From the NCBI RefSeq assembly GCF_002258215.1, contig NZ_NEFY01000021.1:1-32527 (forward strand): 32,527 bases of DNA, given 5' to 3'. Positions within the stretch are counted from its first letter, which is position 1, and every line of letters starts with the position of its first letter. The translations under genes were made by a program, and so were the position numbers. The notes under the pieces are model-generated. The model did no database searches. It was not told the DNA's origin and saw only the letters and a list, made by a program, of their open reading frames with translations. This stretch comes from Marinobacter vinifirmus. Its GTDB lineage: Bacteria; Pseudomonadota; Gammaproteobacteria; Pseudomonadales; Oleiphilaceae. Shown here one piece after another: positions 1-8,055 of the stretch.

Positions 1-25
1 GAGTTATTGTCAAATCTGGTGTATG
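1..25 (+). repeat. Left terminal inverted repeat of the IS256-family element
   Basis: Pairs with 1360-1384 at 21 of 25 positions. The mismatches are at repeat positions 8, 11, 13 and 14. It lies five bases beyond the transposase stop codon. Confidence 0.88.
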
Positions 26-29
26 AGCA

Positions 30-1283
30 TCAGGCGGCGTCTCTGCCGGATTGATCATCCACCCGTTCTCCATCCCGAAACTGAACGTTATTCACGACCA
101 GCTTCAGTTGGTTAAACCCCTTGATCCGCTTCCAGCGTTTCTGGGCGGATTGGAGCAATTTAAATACCATCGATAACGTAGTGTCGCGGTTGCCACAGGA
201 CCGGCTTCGCTTGGTCCTCAGCCTGACTGTGGCGAAGGTGGACTCAATGGGATTCGTGGTCCTCAAGTGAATCCAGTGCGCTGCCGGGAAATCGTAAAAG
301 GCCAGCAGTTCATCCCGGTCTTTTTCGAGGTTTTCCATGGCCTTCGGGTACTTGTCCCGGAATCGCCTTAACGTGCTGTCAAAGGCTTTGTGAGCGCCAT
401 CACGGGTCTCCGCCAGATAGATCTCATGCAGGTCTGACTTCACCTTCGGCTGTACGGACTTGGGCAGCTTGTCCAGCACGTTGGCAGTCTTGTGAACCCA
501 GCACCTCTGGTGCCGGGTATCCGGAAACACCTTGCTCAGCGCTTTCCAGAAGCCCAAAGCCCCGTCGCCTACGGCCAGCTTGGGCGCATTGTCCAGGCCA
601 CGTTCACGCAAGCCGGTGAGCAGCTCTCGCCAGCTGGCTTCGGACTCGCGGTGGCCATCTTCCACCGCGACCAGCTCCTTGTGGCCATGCTCTGTGACCC
701 CGATAATCACCAGCAGGCAAAGTCGATCATCCAGACGAACATTGCTGTAGACACCGTCTGCCCACCAGTAGACGTAGCGCTTCTGGCCCAGGTCACGGCG
801 ACGCCAATCCTCGTGCTCCTTCAGCCACCGTGCCTTGAGCCGTGACACCGTGTTGGCGGACAGGCCCTTGGCCTGCTCGCCGACCAAGGCACTCAGGGCC
901 TCCTGAAAATTGCCAGAGGAGACACCGCGCAGGTAGAGCCAGGGGATGAGTTCATCCAGACTCTGGGCCCGCTTCAAATACGGTGGCAGGAGCTGACTGT
1001 TGAAGCGAATGCCGGAGCCGCTGCGGTCCCGGACCTTGGGCACCTGAACGTCAACATCTCCAACGCCTGTCTGAATGGTTCGCTTTGGTAAATGACCGTT
1101 TCGGACTACCGCCTTGCGACCATCGGGTGTCAATACATCGGCATACTGATCCAGTAGCCCCTGAAGCTCAGACTCGACAGCCCGCGCAATCAGGTCACGG
1201 GCACCCTGTCGGATCAGATCGTGCAAGGGATCGTTCGTGGTCGCCTCTGGTTGTGAAAGAGCATGCAGGTTAGACTTGGACAT
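30..1283 (-). CDS. IS256-family (mutator-type) DDE transposase
   Basis: Catalyses cut-and-copy movement of the surrounding element. The 417-residue length is normal for the family. The catalytic triad can be read as D176 in WADGVY, D240 in VGDGALGFW and E347 in TTNPIESTF. The conserved RHQRCWVHK segment at 257-265 precedes the helical insertion domain that separates the second Asp from the Glu. An N-terminal DNA-binding region fills roughly residues 15-110. No frameshift or internal stop is seen, so the enzyme looks intact. The ATG start lies at the base of a long hairpin whose bulge contains the likely ribosome binding site, which suggests that translation from outside transcripts is blocked. 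Confidence 0.95.
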   Translation of the reverse strand: MSKSNLHALSQPEATTNDPLHDLIRQGARDLIARAVESELQGLLDQYADVLTPDGRKAVVRNGHLPKRTIQTGVGDVDVQVPKVRDRSGSGIRFNSQLLPPYLKRAQSLDELIPWLYLRGVSSGNFQEALSALVGEQAKGLSANTVSRLKARWLKEHEDWRRRDLGQKRYVYWWADGVYSNVRLDDRLCLLVIIGVTEHGHKELVAVEDGHRESEASWRELLTGLRERGLDNAPKLAVGDGALGFWKALSKVFPDTRHQRCWVHKTANVLDKLPKSVQPKVKSDLHEIYLAETRDGAHKAFDSTLRRFRDKYPKAMENLEKDRDELLAFYDFPAAHWIHLRTTNPIESTFATVRLRTKRSRSCGNRDTTLSMVFKLLQSAQKRWKRIKGFNQLKLVVNNVQFRDGERVDDQSGRDAA

Positions 1284-1343
1284 GGCGTATCCATCCTCTG
1301 TTGGTTGTGATCTTGGTGGTGATCAACCAACAGGATACGCCAT
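1281..1343 (-). promoter_or_regulatory. Long inverted repeat enclosing the transposase start and ribosome binding site
   Basis: The arm ATGGCGTATCC ... TGTTGGTTG ... GATC at 1282-1312 pairs with GATCAACCAACA plus GGATACGCCAT at 1321-1343. The upstream arm has one 6-base insertion, ATCCTC, and one extra T. Read on the transposase strand, the insertion is GAGGAT, which makes AGAGGA, a good Shine-Dalgarno about 10 bases before the ATG. An RNA that enters from outside the element would fold this hairpin and pair up the start codon. A transcript starting inside the downstream arm would not. This resembles the fold-back protection known for IS10 and IS50; the parallel is inference. Confidence 0.6.
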
Positions 1344-1359
1344 CCTTTCAGCCTGCTTC

Positions 1360-1384
1360 CATACACCAGAAATCACCATAACTC
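1360..1384 (-). repeat. Right terminal inverted repeat of the IS256-family element
   Basis: The reverse complement begins GAGTTATGGTGATTTCTGG and matches bases 1-25 at 21 of 25 positions. It sets the right edge of the insertion at base 1384. Confidence 0.88.
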
Positions 1385-1448
1385 GGTGGTGGGAGCGCCA
1401 CCCCGCTTTTGTTATACGAAATGAATCCGCATTAAGTGACTTTTTCCT

Positions 1449-2987
1449 ATGATGACTCGTTCTGCAGTATTTGTGTTCCTGATGCTACTACTAGCTGGTG
1501 CGGTACAGGCGGTTGAGCGTGAGCATCCAGCAAAGGCAAAGGTCATTCAGGTAGATCGTGATCAAAAAGTGCTTTCCCTCACAGTCGACGATGCCACTGT
1601 TGAGGTAGGTGATTTGTTTGTTGTGTTGCGGGAGCCTGATCATGCAGGCATCCCGGAGAAAAACCTTGCAGTCATCGGTATCGAGAGTATCGGAAAGGAT
1701 CAAGCAGTAGGGAAAGTGCTGTTTGGAACGATGCCCTCCGTTGGCGCTGTATCGAAACGCTTCTACGGTATTCCGGCGGTGTTTACTGACAGAGTCGGCG
1801 ATCCCACGCCGGTAACGCCGGCGTTGAAAGCCCGATTTCCTGATCTTTTGTGGCGGGACGAGCCAGAGGCGTCAAACGATGTGCCATTGGTGCGCTTTCA
1901 AGTTACCGGGAGAGGTCAAGCCGTTGCGACCTACAATAACACCTGGTTGGTCGGCATCGTACAGACCGATGCTGAAGCACATCGGGTAGGTTCAGTTGAG
2001 GGGGAGGCTTCATCGTCTCCATATGCGAAGCTGCCAATCAATGCAAAGTCGTTGTCCGCGTTTCGTTCTGGCAGCGATTACTATTTTGCGGCGGAGCATG
2101 GAAACAAACTCAGCTTTTTCCTTGTTGATTCCAGCGGGGCTGTTCAGAGCCTGGCGTCCATTGAGGTGCCCCGTCGGGAGAAAGTCATCCGAATGGACTG
2201 GTACGTTTCAGAGAACTCATATTACCTCATTTTGAATCAGTGGAATGGCCGTAGTGTTTCAAGTTCTTTGATCCAGTTGGCCGAGGGGAAGGCTGAAACC
2301 ATCGGTTTCATTCCCTTAATCTTGGGATTGCAGGATTTGGACGCTGACGGTCGCCGGGAAACTATTCTCGGGCAGTCTTTCTACTCAGAGCAGGGGTTTG
2401 GTTCAGAGATCTATAAAATATCAATCTCACCGAACGGGCCTGATCTTGAGAAGGCCGTTCATGAAGAATTAAGCCAGTACACGCCAGTGTTCCGGGTAAT
2501 CGGTGCCGTTGTTCAGAACGAACCGAGACCTTTGAATATGGTGACCGTCTCCCAAGGGAAGGTTTCATTTTTCCCTGCTGGCACCGAGGGCCCACATCTG
2601 GACTATGAGATTGGAAGCCGGGTGGCAGGCACGAGTATGACTTACGACGTGTCGCCTGAGTTGGTGTTTAGTCCGAGGCAAACACTATTTTTGCCGAACC
2701 TGCTCGTACGCTCCGGTGGGGACGCAGTTAATATCGGGATTCCACAGGAATCCAGTGCAGCCGAAGATATGATAGGTGTTTATGATACTCGAGTTGATTG
2801 GTTGACGCTGAGATCCGGGAAATCTCCCAAAACGCAGTCAACAAGTCTTCTAACGTCGGTTCCGGTGTCCCCCGTATCAGGCAATACAGAGTTATTCTTT
2901 ATGTCGCCGGATGAAAACTCAGTTCAAAGTGACAGTTTTGACGTTGAGACGTTGGTGTATCGGGCTGCTATGCCTACTGGTCGCTGA
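1449..2987 (+). CDS. Exported protein with FlgT-like N-terminal barrel and VCBS/FG-GAP-like repeat region
   Basis: A 512-residue protein of unknown function. Residues 1-21 form a signal peptide that ends AGAVQA before VEREH. Residues 25-110 resemble the small C-terminal beta-barrel of FlgT-type proteins: a repeated valine/aspartate pattern followed by VEVGDLFVV. Residues 120-480 are predicted beta-rich. They include one DLDADGRRE stretch (about 298-306), typical of the calcium-loop motif in FG-GAP/VCBS propeller proteins. No enzyme motif is visible. Two in-frame ATG codons lie at 1449 and 1452, and neither has a convincing Shine-Dalgarno sequence. The gene begins 64 bp after an IS256-family insertion and converges on HK1. 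It may have lost its native promoter. The family assignment is tentative. Confidence 0.6.
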   Translation: MMTRSAVFVFLMLLLAGAVQAVEREHPAKAKVIQVDRDQKVLSLTVDDATVEVGDLFVVLREPDHAGIPEKNLAVIGIESIGKDQAVGKVLFGTMPSVGAVSKRFYGIPAVFTDRVGDPTPVTPALKARFPDLLWRDEPEASNDVPLVRFQVTGRGQAVATYNNTWLVGIVQTDAEAHRVGSVEGEASSSPYAKLPINAKSLSAFRSGSDYYFAAEHGNKLSFFLVDSSGAVQSLASIEVPRREKVIRMDWYVSENSYYLILNQWNGRSVSSSLIQLAEGKAETIGFIPLILGLQDLDADGRRETILGQSFYSEQGFGSEIYKISISPNGPDLEKAVHEELSQYTPVFRVIGAVVQNEPRPLNMVTVSQGKVSFFPAGTEGPHLDYEIGSRVAGTSMTYDVSPELVFSPRQTLFLPNLLVRSGGDAVNIGIPQESSAAEDMIGVYDTRVDWLTLRSGKSPKTQSTSLLTSVPVSPVSGNTELFFMSPDENSVQSDSFDVETLVYRAAMPTGR

Positions 2988-3017
2988 CTAAAGCTGGATA
3001 AGTTGCCCTTGTAGTCG

Positions 3018-4331
3018 TCAAATGCTTCTGGGAAGCTCGATTAGAACCCGAAGACCACCTTTGGGTGATAAAGAAAAATGCATGGCACCACCGTAGTCAT
3101 TGATGATTTCCTCAACGATTGATAGGCCAAGGCCATAGCCAGGGGTTTTTTCGTCCAGTCTTTTCTGGCGCTTGGTAAGATCGGCGAGTTGGTGTGACGC
3201 TACTCCGGGGCCGTCATCTTCAACAAGAATGGTCAAAGTGTCATCGTGAAGTTTCAAGTGTAGATGAACTTCCTGAGAGCACCATTTGCTTGCGTTATCA
3301 AGCACATTACCCAAGATCTCATTAAAATCACGCTCATCAATTGGCCAGACAAGCTCTCTGGGTAATGTTTCTTGAAGATGGATCTGTTTGTAAGGATAGA
3401 TTCGACTGACTACGTCCACCAGTGCCAGAGTTCTCTCAATGATCGGTGTCGCCTTTCCAATGTACTGACCGGACATTTCGGTTTTTCTCATTTGAGTGTC
3501 GATCAGCTCGTGCATTTCAGACAGTTGAGACTTAATTTGACTCGCGATTGTGGTGGGAATGGCTTCGTCATTGATCATGGAGTTTATGACGGCAAGGGGG
3601 GTTTTTAAGCTATGAGAAATATCTGCGGCTAGGTGGCGTGAACGGGTAAGTTTTTTGTCGTACGACTCTAATAGACGATTAAGATGTTTGACAAGTTCAT
3701 TGAATTCTTCAGGTACGTTCTCATCCAGTCTATTACGCTGACCCTTTTTAAGCGACGTTAATTGGGCACTCATCATTTTTAAGGGTTTTAGTGCGATAGT
3801 TACCCCAATAAATATGATCAATGATATCGTAACGAGAATTGTAAAAGATATTATCCATATAAGAACGTGGATTTTGTCAAGCGTGTTTGGTGAGTAGGAG
3901 CTTTTTTCAATTATAGTAACGCTTAGTTTATCTTGTCTGTTATTAAATATTCTGTAGTAGCCAAGGATTGAGCGATCATCATCCGATATGTGAAAAATTC
4001 CAGGCTTTCTGAACGATTCTACCACCTGTAATTTCGGTTTAATGTTCTCGCTTGTAAAACTCCGACCTTGACTGTCTTCGATGTGAACTGAATATTGAGA
4101 CAATGAAAAATTTCTGAGAGAGGATTTTGTAATTTCTTCTTTATCATTTGTTAGCATCTTTGAGAGTCGGTTAGCTGCAGCCTCTAGCTGCTGCCTGTGA
4201 AGCTCGTCATGGATATAGTCGATTAAAAGGGTGTGTGAGAAGAATATCAGCCCGGTACACGCGAAACCCGTTAGCGTCAGGAAAGTAAGCAGTTTCCGTT
4301 TTATTGAAGGGCGTTGTTGTTTTCTGGGCAT
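3018..4331 (-). CDS. PhoQ-like sensor histidine kinase (HK1)
   Basis: Inner-membrane sensor kinase of about 437 residues. A first membrane helix (about 15-36) and a second (about 155-180) enclose a periplasmic sensor domain of about 120 residues. A HAMP-type linker follows (about 181-225), then the phosphoacceptor box DISHSLKTPLAV (His about 240). The ATPase motifs are N box EILGNVLDNASKWC, G1 VEDDGPG and G2 GYGLGLSIVEE. The HSLKTPLAV and GNVLDNA.K.C wording is characteristic of PhoQ-type kinases. The chosen ATG (MPRKQQRP) is four codons inside a TTG-initiated frame; its Shine-Dalgarno is weak. There is no adjacent response regulator. The gene upstream encodes a small exported protein, with a terminator in between. 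HK1 may signal to the regulator at 22035-22721, which is inference. Confidence 0.88.
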   Translation of the reverse strand: MPRKQQRPSIKRKLLTFLTLTGFACTGLIFFSHTLLIDYIHDELHRQQLEAAANRLSKMLTNDKEEITKSSLRNFSLSQYSVHIEDSQGRSFTSENIKPKLQVVESFRKPGIFHISDDDRSILGYYRIFNNRQDKLSVTIIEKSSYSPNTLDKIHVLIWIISFTILVTISLIIFIGVTIALKPLKMMSAQLTSLKKGQRNRLDENVPEEFNELVKHLNRLLESYDKKLTRSRHLAADISHSLKTPLAVINSMINDEAIPTTIASQIKSQLSEMHELIDTQMRKTEMSGQYIGKATPIIERTLALVDVVSRIYPYKQIHLQETLPRELVWPIDERDFNEILGNVLDNASKWCSQEVHLHLKLHDDTLTILVEDDGPGVASHQLADLTKRQKRLDEKTPGYGLGLSIVEEIINDYGGAMHFSLSPKGGLRVLIELPRSI

Positions 4332-4382
4332 GTTGTCTGCCAAGCAGGTGGTTAGAATTTGTTATCGACTAAATCTAGGCCT

Positions 4383-4410
4383 AAAAAAGTCGCACTACAA
4401 AAGTAGTGCG
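4383..4410 (-). terminator. Rho-independent terminator after the small exported protein gene
   Basis: A perfect 8-bp stem (CGCACTAC, AAAA loop, GTAGTGCG at 4391-4410) is followed on the reverse strand by ACTTTTTTAG. It separates the small exported protein gene from HK1, so HK1 probably relies on read-through or its own promoter. Confidence 0.75.
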
Positions 4411-4517
4411 GCAAGACGGAATGGTGGAGACCATTCACGATGCAACTGGTTTTAGAATGTCGTGTATCGACAAGTTTCTATTATTCAATCGAAAAAGCTA
4501 TTGGTGCGACATTATTT

Positions 4518-4814
4518 CTAATGAGTAAGCTGATCTTTTGAGAATTGGTCTGATTTAGATAGATTAATATCGCCCGACTTCATCATCTCGTGATAAATGT
4601 CGTCTTTATTCGATTGCATCAATTTTCGGCGAGCTTCCATGCCTACTTCAGATAAGGCTGCCTGAGTCATTACCCTATGCTGTCTCTTCATGTCCTGAAC
4701 GCTGCTTTCGGAGAGCATGTTTTGTGCCAGGCTGCCGTCATTGGCCTCAGAGGCATGGAGACTTCCTGCCGCCAAGGTTAATGCTAGAGATGTGAGCAAG
4801 AGATGTTTTCTCAT
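4518..4814 (-). CDS. Small exported protein 1, unknown function
   Basis: A 98-residue protein. The ATG at 4812-4814 is preferred over an upstream frame extension because AGGTGA stands just before it and a clean signal peptide begins there (MRKHLLLTSLALTLAAGSLHA). The mature part of about 76 residues is polar and predicted helical, with DMKRQHRVMTQAALSEVG near its middle. It has no cysteines and no known domain. The gene lies upstream of HK1 in the same orientation and carries a PmrA/PhoP-like box in its promoter. A second small exported protein at 20424-20654 is also next to a kinase and also has the box, and it has a comparable KLKEEHRLIKEL helix. A role as a periplasmic partner or inhibitor of the kinases is speculation. 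Confidence 0.75.
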   Translation of the reverse strand: MRKHLLLTSLALTLAAGSLHASEANDGSLAQNMLSESSVQDMKRQHRVMTQAALSEVGMEARRKLMQSNKDDIYHEMMKSGDINLSKSDQFSKDQLTH

Positions 4815-4848
4815 AGAGTCACCTTTAAGTTGAATGGTCTGCATCCCG

Positions 4849-4881
4849 ATGGAAACAGATGAACTTTAACTCAGCTTGAAA
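4849..4881 (-). promoter_or_regulatory. Response-regulator box (site a) and -10 element of small exported protein 1
   Basis: On the reverse strand two 11-bp direct repeats, TTTCAAGCTGA (4881-4871) and GTTAAAGTTCA (4870-4860), are followed six bases later by TTCCAT as a -10-like hexamer. The same layout recurs at five other promoters in the window. Confidence 0.65.
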
Positions 4882-4967
4882 AAATAAAATTAGATGATGA
4901 AAAGAGAGCACGGCTAGAAAAGCGGGGGCGACGGGGTCGTTAATACAAAGGTGTTAAGGAGGCGTTT

Positions 4968-5011
4968 TTTCAATTTCGTTTCAATTTCGTTTCAAGTTCA
5001 TCTGCTATCAA
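4968..5011 (+). promoter_or_regulatory. Triple response-regulator box (site b) and -10 element of the DcaP-like porin gene
   Basis: Three tandem 11-bp units are seen: TTTCAATTTCG (4968-4978), TTTCAATTTCG (4979-4989) and TTTCAAGTTCA (4990-5000). TCTGC and then TATCAA (5006-5011) follow as the -10. The extra upstream copy suggests a higher-affinity or extended site. The 315-bp gap at 4845-5160 otherwise holds site a for the divergent gene, a short CCACT/AGTGG stem near 5052-5068 and a leader of about 145 nt. Nothing else was recognised in it. Confidence 0.7.
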
Positions 5012-5160
5012 TGGCAAGTCGTTGTTCTGGCGGAAAGAGCGAGAACAATGAACCACTTACCGGTAGTGGCCGACAACTGAAGCGCATTAGCTGTCTGTTT
5101 GTTCAGGGCCAAGTACCGGTCTGATGACATACAACGAAAGCCCATGGAGACTGATTTACA

Positions 5161-6414
5161 ATGCAAACTAATAAACTCAGGTTAGCGATTAGAGCAACAC
5201 TAGCGCTTTCGGTTACGGGTCTGCTGGCCCCGTCTGTTCATGCGCAATCTGCAACTGAACTTCAGACACAGATTAATGATTTGCAGCGCCAATTGGATGA
5301 CATGGCGGAAAGTAAGGGGGCGGAAGGTTGGATGGTGCCTGGCACCAACACCACTGTAACAATCGGTGGCTATGTCAAGCTGGACATGATCTATGATTTT
5401 GATCAGGACATGGGTGACAGCCTGTTCGTAGCAGGCCTTGATACTGCTAATAGCGATAGCGACCCTTCATTCCGAGCCCATGCTCGACAATCACGGGTTC
5501 GCATTAAGACAACCACGCCAACCGAAGTGGGTGATGTCAAAACGACCGTTGAAGGTGACTTCTACGGTGGTGGCGGTGATGAAGTTTTCTCCAACTCCAG
5601 AGGGCTGCGTCTTCGTCACGCCTATGGTGAGCTGAACGGCCTGCTCGCCGGTCAAACCTGGAGTAACTTCATGCAATTTACCGCCTATCCGTCCACGGTT
5701 GATTTCGACGGCCCAGTAGGTGTTTCTTTTATTCGTCAGGCACAGTTGCGCTACACCATGCCTCTTGGCGGCGGTGCTAATTTTTCCGTTTCTGCTGAGA
5801 ATCCGGAAACAACGGGTTTTGACGGCTCCCGCGATAATGCGCCGGATCTGACTGCCAAGTACAAGTGGGCCGGCAGTGCTGGTGGCATTGAAGTTGCCGG
5901 TCTGGCACGTTCGCTTCAGACTGACTCTGCAGCTGCTACGGGCGACGATAACGCCTTTGGTTATGGCGTTTTGATTGCTGGTCGGCTAAGCCTGACCGAC
6001 GCCACCACGGTCATGGCAGGGGCGATCTTTGGTGACGGCGTGGGTCGTTACATCTACAGTTCCTTCAGCAATAATGACAGCAGCGCTAGCCGCACTGGTA
6101 TTGGTGAAGCATACATCGACGCCAACGGCGATCTTGAAACCATTGAGGCATACGGTGCCAACGTTGCTATCAGTCAGCAGTGGACGCCGAAGTTCTCCTC
6201 TGGTCTGTCCTATGGGCGCGTAGAGGGCGATCAGCCAGCAGATCTGTTCCCGAACTCCTTTGAAACCCTGCAAAGCGTTCACTTCAGCAACTTCTACAAA
6301 GTTGCTGACCCGGTAACGCTGGGATTGGAGCTTTCCTTCGCAGACAAAGAGTTGGCCAATGGCGAATCTGCTGATAACACTCGCCTGCAACTGGCTGCGC
6401 AGTTCGATTTTTAA
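5161..6414 (+). CDS. DcaP-like outer-membrane porin
   Basis: A 417-residue porin likely to mediate passive uptake of small, often anionic, solutes through the outer membrane. A signal peptide (about 1-29, ending SVHA before QSATEL) is followed by a short coiled coil (ELQTQINDLQRQLDDMAE). This is the N-terminal feature of trimeric DcaP-family porins. The opening barrel strand is TVTIGGYVKLDMIYDF, and repeated amphipathic strands run to a C-terminal aromatic, LAAQFDF. GGAG lies 11 bases before the ATG. The promoter carries the triple response-regulator box, so its level probably changes together with the efflux pumps. A rho-independent terminator follows. Confidence 0.9.
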   Translation: MQTNKLRLAIRATLALSVTGLLAPSVHAQSATELQTQINDLQRQLDDMAESKGAEGWMVPGTNTTVTIGGYVKLDMIYDFDQDMGDSLFVAGLDTANSDSDPSFRAHARQSRVRIKTTTPTEVGDVKTTVEGDFYGGGGDEVFSNSRGLRLRHAYGELNGLLAGQTWSNFMQFTAYPSTVDFDGPVGVSFIRQAQLRYTMPLGGGANFSVSAENPETTGFDGSRDNAPDLTAKYKWAGSAGGIEVAGLARSLQTDSAAATGDDNAFGYGVLIAGRLSLTDATTVMAGAIFGDGVGRYIYSSFSNNDSSASRTGIGEAYIDANGDLETIEAYGANVAISQQWTPKFSSGLSYGRVEGDQPADLFPNSFETLQSVHFSNFYKVADPVTLGLELSFADKELANGESADNTRLQLAAQFDF

Positions 6415-6448
6415 TCGTTCATAGTGTTGCTTCACATAATTGGACCCA

Positions 6449-6480
6449 ACGACGGGCTGAAATAGGCCCGTCGTTTCTTA
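6449..6480 (+). terminator. Rho-independent terminator after the porin gene
   Basis: The 9-bp stem ACGACGGGC (6449-6457) pairs with GCCCGTCGT (6466-6474) across an 8-base loop and is followed by TTCTTA. Confidence 0.75.
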
Positions 6481-6605
6481 TCTGCGCTCCCTCCCATGCG
6501 CTGGACGATGCCCTCCTCTTTTGTCTCTTTCTTTCACCTCTTTTTGGCGTATACCCCGCCATAGTTTCGTTGAACTCCGTACGAGTTTAGGTGTGATGGC
6601 GCCGA

Positions 6606-6638
6606 ATTCAGACTGATTTAAAGGTCTGTCTGTAGGGT
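6606..6638 (+). promoter_or_regulatory. Response-regulator box (site c) and -10 element of efflux operon I
   Basis: The direct repeats ATTCAGACTGA (6606-6616) and TTTAAAGGTCT (6617-6627) are followed six bases on by TAGGGT (6633-6638). A leader of about 60 nt then reaches the first gene of the operon. Confidence 0.6.
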
Positions 6639-6704
6639 CGTCCTGGCATTTACGGCGAAAACGCTGATTCATGTATCTCAGTCAAATAGCCAGGATGATA
6701 TTGA

Positions 6705-8006
6705 ATGAACAAACGACTGTTGTTGTGGGTGCTGATAGTACCCGGAGTCTTGAACGTCATGCCTTCGGCGGCGGCCACCGCCGGGGAGAGCGTTTCACTC
6801 AAGGAGTACCAGCAAGCCAAGGCCAGACAGGCTGTCTCTTTGAATGAGGCAATGGTAATGGCATTTGAGAATAGCCCGATATTGGCTTTAAGGCGGGCTG
6901 CGGTGTCCATGCAGGAAGCCGAGCTCGATCATGCCAGCCGCTGGGCGCCCAGCAACCCGGAGCTTGAGCTGAGTGGCCGTGATAATCCAGATAAGGCAGA
7001 TCAGTCACTGAATTACGAGGTTCGGGTTACTCAGGAAGTCTGGATGGGCAATCGGGGCGATCTCGGTCAGTCGCGTGCTCAGAGCACTCTCACTTCTCAA
7101 CAGCAGGAACTTGAATACCTGAAGGTGGCGACCAAGGCCCGAGTGCGGTCAGCCTACTTCAAAATACTGCTTGCACAGAAAGAACTGGAAACGGCAAGCC
7201 GCACCGTTGAGCTGATGCAGCGAACCAAAGAGCTGGTCGAGGTGTCCGTTGAGCGGGGCAAACAGACCCGGATTGACCTCAATACCGCTGTCATTGGCTT
7301 GGCAAGAGCTAAGAGCCAGAAGGCCGAAGCGGAGCAAAAGCTTAGGCAATCAAAAATTGACCTGACGGAAGTTCTTGGGGTGTCCCCCTCCGATGCGGTA
7401 GGGGTCGTGGGAGAACTCAATGTAGCTCGTGCCAACTTGCCACCAACTAATCGCCTGGTCGCGCTGGCTCAGCGCCAGAGAGGGGATCTGAAGGCGGCAG
7501 CAGCCAGAATTGCTGCGAATGAGTCCGGCCTGGAACTGGCCAAGAGTCTAAGTATTCCGAACCTGAAAGTGTTCGGGTTCTACGAGCGGGAGGAAAGATC
7601 CAACCTTTTTGGTGCGGGTGTGTCGATGCCTCTGACTGTGTTTCATGATTATTCCGGTGAAAAAAGGAAGGCCTCGGCTCAGTTGAAAATGTCCGAGCTT
7701 GAGGCCGAGGCACTGCGTTTGGCGACTGAACGCCAGGTCGTATCTGCTGTAGCTCAGTACGAATCCGCCGTACGCAGATTGCGCCAGATGAACGAGTCGA
7801 TTCTCGAGCGTTCGGAGGAAACGCTGCAACTTATGCAGAAAGCTCTTCAAGCGGGAAAAGTCGATGCTTCCGATGTCCTGTCCGCTCAGGACAATCTTTT
7901 GTCGGTGAGGAAGGAATACGTCAAAGTGCAACACGACTATATCGACGCCGTCCGGGCGTTGGAAGTGAGCACCGGCGGTGCCCTTTCAATGTCATCCGGT
8001 TCCTGA
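6705..8006 (+). CDS. TolC-family outer-membrane factor of heavy-metal efflux (CzcC-like), operon I
   Basis: The outer-membrane channel of a tripartite RND pump, 433 residues, a usual length for CzcC/CusC relatives. A signal peptide covers about residues 1-25 (ends SAAATA). The two repeated helical hairpin regions of the family are present: residues 43-230 with LNEAMVMAFENSPILALRRA at the first repeat, and residues 245-430 with QRQRGDLKAAAARIAANE at the second. The segment HASRWAPSNPELELSGRDNP matches the CzcC subgroup. AGGA lies about nine bases before the ATG. It is the first gene of a four-gene operon headed by a response-regulator box. The substrate cannot be read from this gene. Confidence 0.88.
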   Translation: MNKRLLLWVLIVPGVLNVMPSAAATAGESVSLKEYQQAKARQAVSLNEAMVMAFENSPILALRRAAVSMQEAELDHASRWAPSNPELELSGRDNPDKADQSLNYEVRVTQEVWMGNRGDLGQSRAQSTLTSQQQELEYLKVATKARVRSAYFKILLAQKELETASRTVELMQRTKELVEVSVERGKQTRIDLNTAVIGLARAKSQKAEAEQKLRQSKIDLTEVLGVSPSDAVGVVGELNVARANLPPTNRLVALAQRQRGDLKAAAARIAANESGLELAKSLSIPNLKVFGFYEREERSNLFGAGVSMPLTVFHDYSGEKRKASAQLKMSELEAEALRLATERQVVSAVAQYESAVRRLRQMNESILERSEETLQLMQKALQAGKVDASDVLSAQDNLLSVRKEYVKVQHDYIDAVRALEVSTGGALSMSSGS

Positions 8007-8055
8007 TGACAAGAAAATTAATGGTTGAACGTTCTCTTATATCGAAGGTGTTTAG

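Larger units (their letters stand above)
1..1384 (-). mobile_element. Complete IS256-family insertion sequence
   Basis: The element holds one transposase gene on the reverse strand and is bounded by imperfect terminal inverted repeats. Bases 1-25 match the reverse complement of 1360-1384 at 21 of 25 positions, both starting GAGTTAT and both containing TCTGGTGTATG. The element therefore begins at or very near the first base of the window. The 8-9 bp target duplication expected for this family cannot be checked, because the left flank is outside the window; the right flank begins GGTGGTGGG. The transposase is intact, so the copy may be active. It lies 64 bp upstream of the next gene and may have separated that gene from its promoter. 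Confidence 0.9.

Noticed and set aside
5986..6435. 149-codon ORF antisense to the DcaP-like porin gene
   Set aside because: It lies wholly opposite a well-supported gene, has no start signal and resembles no family.
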